This document shows, piece after piece, positions 6,304 to 8,441 of a stretch of DNA of 8,441 nt. Position 1 is the stretch's first letter. Every line of letters begins with the position of its first letter. The stretch spans positions 1 to 8,441 of the forward strand of contig JAGBRG010000214.1 of assembly GCA_017632495.1 (NCBI GenBank). The letters are read 5' to 3'. Origin of the DNA: Spirochaetales bacterium. Its GTDB lineage: Bacteria > Spirochaetota > Spirochaetia > Sphaerochaetales > Sphaerochaetaceae. The translations under genes and the position numbers were made by a program. The notes beneath the pieces are model-generated. The model was not told the DNA's origin. It searched no databases and saw only the letters and a program-made list of their open reading frames with translations.

Positions 6304-6333
6304 TTGACCTGTAAAACGCAAAAAAACTATGCT
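6304..6333 (+). promoter_or_regulatory. Candidate promoter for hpt-purA-purB
   Basis: TTGACC (6304-6309) and TATGCT (6328-6333) are 18 bases apart, preceded by an AT-rich tract (about 6276-6294) that could act as an UP element. Start near 6340 would leave a leader of only ~10 bases, beginning at the ribosome binding site; this tightness lowers confidence. No purine riboswitch would fit in such a leader. Confidence 0.4.
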
Positions 6334-6338
6334 GAAAC

Positions 6339-6343
6339 GGGAG
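6339..6343 (+). promoter_or_regulatory. Ribosome binding site that fixes the hpt start
   Basis: GGGAG lies 6 bases before the ATG at 6350. The earlier in-frame ATG at 6329 has no such site and falls inside the candidate -10 hexamer, so 6350 is preferred. Confidence 0.65.
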
Positions 6344-6349
6344 TATCAA

Positions 6350-6919
6350 ATGGATAAAATTCGTTCAATAGCAATTCCGCCTCTCACAAACGATCTTGAG
6401 AGAGTCCTCATCGATGCGGACACCATCCAAAGGCGTGTGACTGAGCTTGCAAACCAGATCAACAAGGACTATGCGGACATCACTGAACCGCTGATTCTTG
6501 TCGGAGTCCTGAAGGGTTCTTTCATCTATCTCGCAGACCTCTGCAGAAAGCTCACAGTGCCCCATGTCATCGATTTCATCGCTGTCTCAAGCTATGGAAG
6601 CGGAAGTGAGTCATCAGGAAACGTCAGACTTCTGATGGATACAAGAAGAAGTCTTGAGAACCACCATGTTCTGATTGTGGAGGACATCCTGGATACCGGT
6701 TACACCTTGGATTATCTTGTCAGGAACTTCCTTGCCAGAGGAACAAAGTCCGTCAATACGACGGTTCTTCTTGAGAAGCCGGATCGCCACAAGATTTCTG
6801 TTGACCTCAAGTATGTAGGTTTCACGATTCCCGACGTTTGGGTTGTTGGATACGGACTTGATTACGGCGAGCAGTACAGGACACTTCCTTACATCGCCGA
6901 GATGAGAATCCCAAAATGA
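6350..6919 (+). CDS. hpt: Hypoxanthine phosphoribosyltransferase
   Basis: Transfers the phosphoribosyl group of PRPP to hypoxanthine (and usually guanine), giving IMP or GMP; a cytoplasmic salvage enzyme. The 189-residue length is normal for the bacterial HPRT family. Visible motifs: VGVLKGSF (51-58) containing the PPi-loop Lys-Gly, the flexible loop SSYGS (80-84), the PRPP motif VLIVEDILDTGYT (107-119) with Glu111, Asp112 and the catalytic-base Asp115, purine-contact Lys143, and the C-terminal GYGLDYGEQYRTLP (167-180) with Asp171 and Arg177 matching human Asp193 and Arg199. These separate it from adenine phosphoribosyltransferase and from xanthine-specific Gpt. purA begins 13 bases after its stop, so cotranscription is very likely: IMP made here is the substrate of PurA. 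The tRNA-lysidine synthase gene that often neighbours hpt is not seen here. Confidence 0.93.
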   Translation: MDKIRSIAIPPLTNDLERVLIDADTIQRRVTELANQINKDYADITEPLILVGVLKGSFIYLADLCRKLTVPHVIDFIAVSSYGSGSESSGNVRLLMDTRRSLENHHVLIVEDILDTGYTLDYLVRNFLARGTKSVNTTVLLEKPDRHKISVDLKYVGFTIPDVWVVGYGLDYGEQYRTLPYIAEMRIPK

Positions 6920-6932
6920 ATAGGAGCTGAAA

Positions 6933-8195
6933 ATGGCAGTTACTTCAATTATCGGCGCCCAGTGGGGCGATGAAGGAAAGGGTAGGATAGTAGACTATCT
7001 CGCAACCGACGCTGATGTCGTAATCAGATATCAGGGCGGAGACAATGCAGGCCATACTGTTGTGAACGAATACGGAAAGTTCGCACTTCACATCATTCCT
7101 TCGGGAATCTTCAACAAGAAGGCCACAAGCATCGTCGGAGTCGGAGCCGTTGTTAACTTTGATACCATGAAGCAGGAGCTTGACGGAATTCCGAAGGAGC
7201 TTCATAAGAACCTTCTTGTAGATGTCAGAGCCCACCTCATCATGCCGTACCACTGCCTGCTTGACGGAGCCGAGGAGTCAAAGAGATCCGATCATGACAA
7301 GATCGGAACCACAAAGCGCGGAATCGGTCCGTGTTACAGCGACAAGGCTGCCCGTATCGGAATCAGAGTAGGCGAGCTTCTTGATCCTGCAGGCCTTAAG
7401 GCTCATATTCAGAACATTCTTCCCAAGAAGAACCGTGAGCTTGAGTATTACGGACTTAAGACCTTCACAGTCGATGAGCTTATGGATAAGTGCATTGCTT
7501 GGAAGAATATGTTCGGTTCACACATCGCCGACACCCTTCCCATTGTGAGAAAGGCTGTTGATGCAAAGAAGAAGATTGTCCTTGAGGGTCAGCTCGGAAT
7601 CATGAGAGACCTGGACTGGGGAATCTATCCTTATACAACATCCAGCAACCCGACAAGCGGAGGTGCTGCCAATGTCTCAGGAATTGCCCCCAATGCAATT
7701 ACAGAGATAATCGGAGTCGCAAAGGCTTACTCCACAAGCGTAGGCGGAGGCCCGTTCACAGCCGAGCTGTTCGATGAGGACGGAAAGAAGCTTCGCGAAA
7801 TCGGAGCTGAGTTCGGTGCTACCACAGGACGCCCCAGACGCTGCGGATGGCTTGATGCGGTTGCTCTTGATTATTCTTCATACCTGAACGGATTCACATC
7901 CATTGCCGTCACAAAGCTGGATGTTCTGGATTCCTTTGAAGAAATCAAGGTCTGTGAGGCATATGATCTGAACGGAAAGATCACCAAGTACCTTCCCGAC
8001 ACAAAGGGACAGGAGGAGGCCAAGCCGGTCTTTAAGACCTTCAAGGGTTGGAAGACGGATACAACAGGCTGCCGCCGCTTTGAGGATCTTCCCAAAGAGG
8101 CTCAGGAATATGTAAAGGCCATTGGAGAGTACGCACACTGTAAGGTCTCTTACGTCTCAGTAGGACCTGAGAGAGATCAGATCATTATTCTGTAA
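6933..8195 (+). CDS. purA: Adenylosuccinate synthetase
   Basis: Joins IMP and aspartate with GTP to make adenylosuccinate, the committed step to AMP. The 420-residue protein is full length. Motifs: QWGDEGKG (10-17) with catalytic Asp13, NAGHT (38-42) with His41, the IMP phosphate loop GTTKRGIGP (125-133), TSSNPTSGG (236-244), the aspartate loop GATTGRPRR (295-303), and the guanine-recognition TKLDVLD (327-333); it ends in GPERDQIIIL. One departure: the usual FEGAQGTLLDIDHGTYP segment reads LEGQLGIMRDLDWGIYP (217-233), which places Leu221 where E. coli has Gln224, with a glutamine (Gln220) just before it. All other catalytic residues stand, so I expect an active enzyme of a variant clade. AGGAG at 6922-6926 is 6 bases upstream of the ATG. 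It lies between hpt, which makes its substrate IMP, and purB, which uses its product. Confidence 0.95.
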   Translation: MAVTSIIGAQWGDEGKGRIVDYLATDADVVIRYQGGDNAGHTVVNEYGKFALHIIPSGIFNKKATSIVGVGAVVNFDTMKQELDGIPKELHKNLLVDVRAHLIMPYHCLLDGAEESKRSDHDKIGTTKRGIGPCYSDKAARIGIRVGELLDPAGLKAHIQNILPKKNRELEYYGLKTFTVDELMDKCIAWKNMFGSHIADTLPIVRKAVDAKKKIVLEGQLGIMRDLDWGIYPYTTSSNPTSGGAANVSGIAPNAITEIIGVAKAYSTSVGGGPFTAELFDEDGKKLREIGAEFGATTGRPRRCGWLDAVALDYSSYLNGFTSIAVTKLDVLDSFEEIKVCEAYDLNGKITKYLPDTKGQEEAKPVFKTFKGWKTDTTGCRRFEDLPKEAQEYVKAIGEYAHCKVSYVSVGPERDQIIIL

Positions 8196-8211
8196 GAAAA
8201 TAGGACAAGAC

Positions 8212-8441
8212 ATGGACTTTGGTTTTGACACATTCATCTCACCTCTGACCTGGAGATACGGCTCTGATGAAATGAAGGCCGTCTGGTCGGAGAAGAATAA
8301 GCGCCTCCTTCTCAGAAGAATCTGGATTGCTCTGGCCTCAGTTCAGAACAAGGCCGGCCTTGTCTCAGATGAGCAGCTTGAAGATCTTAAGGCCCACGCT
8401 GAAGATATTGATATCGAGCGTGCCCTGGAGATAGAAAGCAC
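8212..8441 (+). CDS. purB: Adenylosuccinate lyase, N-terminal part (3' end outside window)
   Basis: The frame opens at ATG 8212 and runs off the window edge after 76 codons without a stop. The visible residues hold the FISPLTWRYGSDEMKAVWSE segment (about 8-27) followed by LLRRIWIALASVQ and AGLVSDEQLEDL, which is the first helical region of the PurB branch of the fumarase/aspartase superfamily. The SPLxxRY(G/A)S element includes the Arg-Tyr pair that contacts the substrate phosphate. The enzyme splits adenylosuccinate to AMP plus fumarate, and SAICAR in de novo synthesis. AGGA at 8202-8205 is a modest ribosome binding site 6 bases before the ATG. The start is 16 bases after the purA stop, so it belongs to the hpt-purA operon and completes the IMP to AMP conversion. 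Later catalytic motifs (such as the SSxMPxKxN loop) lie outside the window and cannot be checked. Confidence 0.9.
   Translation, partial: MDFGFDTFISPLTWRYGSDEMKAVWSEKNKRLLLRRIWIALASVQNKAGLVSDEQLEDLKAHAEDIDIERALEIES

Noticed and set aside
6329..6349. Upstream ATG giving a seven-residue longer hpt product.
   Set aside because: It has no ribosome binding site, falls in the candidate -10 hexamer, and the extra residues are not typical of the family.
6310..6349. Purine riboswitch before hpt.
   Set aside because: The space after the candidate promoter is too short for an aptamer, and no purine-riboswitch stem or conserved loop bases are visible in the 77-base spacer.

Overview
This is an ordinary-looking, gene-dense chromosomal stretch from an anaerobic bacterium. 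The evidence is low-molecular-weight [4Fe-4S] chemistry (a ferredoxin-tailed aldo/keto reductase), an oxygen-sensitive-type aconitase, Gram-negative-like short spacers, strong AGGAG-type ribosome binding sites, and a base composition that looks balanced by eye. A gut or rumen anaerobe fits. A spirochaete of the Sphaerochaeta kind is my best guess, but it rests on general protein flavour and is weakly supported. I see no mobile element, CRISPR array, tRNA, rRNA, phage gene or sign of recent transfer, and no stretch over 300 bases lacks a gene.

Layout, left to right. (1) 1-355: the C-terminal end of an aldo/keto reductase with two four-cysteine iron-sulfur motifs. (2) 434-1102: a small cytoplasmic SGNH/GDSL hydrolase. 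(3) 1160-4284: a promoter-led pair, aconitase then isocitrate dehydrogenase, overlapping by one base. (4) 4285-5586, minus strand: citrate synthase, whose stop codon directly abuts that of the dehydrogenase. (5) 5587-5660: a 74-base divergent promoter region with overlapping candidate promoters. (6) 5661-6272: a HAD-family phosphatase-like protein. (7) 6350-8441: hypoxanthine phosphoribosyltransferase, adenylosuccinate synthetase and the start of adenylosuccinate lyase, closely spaced.

How the genes work together. Citrate synthase, aconitase and isocitrate dehydrogenase form the complete oxidative arm from oxaloacetate plus acetyl-CoA to 2-oxoglutarate. In an anaerobe this most likely feeds glutamate synthesis rather than a full Krebs cycle. 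The isocitrate dehydrogenase carries the residue set associated with NAD+ rather than NADP+ use, which is the most informative observation in the window. The hpt-purA-purB block converts hypoxanthine to IMP, then adenylosuccinate, then AMP, so it is a purine salvage/interconversion operon. The SGNH hydrolase and HAD protein have no assignable substrates.

I found no convincing previously undescribed system. The findings are residue-level departures in known enzymes and candidate regulatory architecture, all needing alignment or transcript data.
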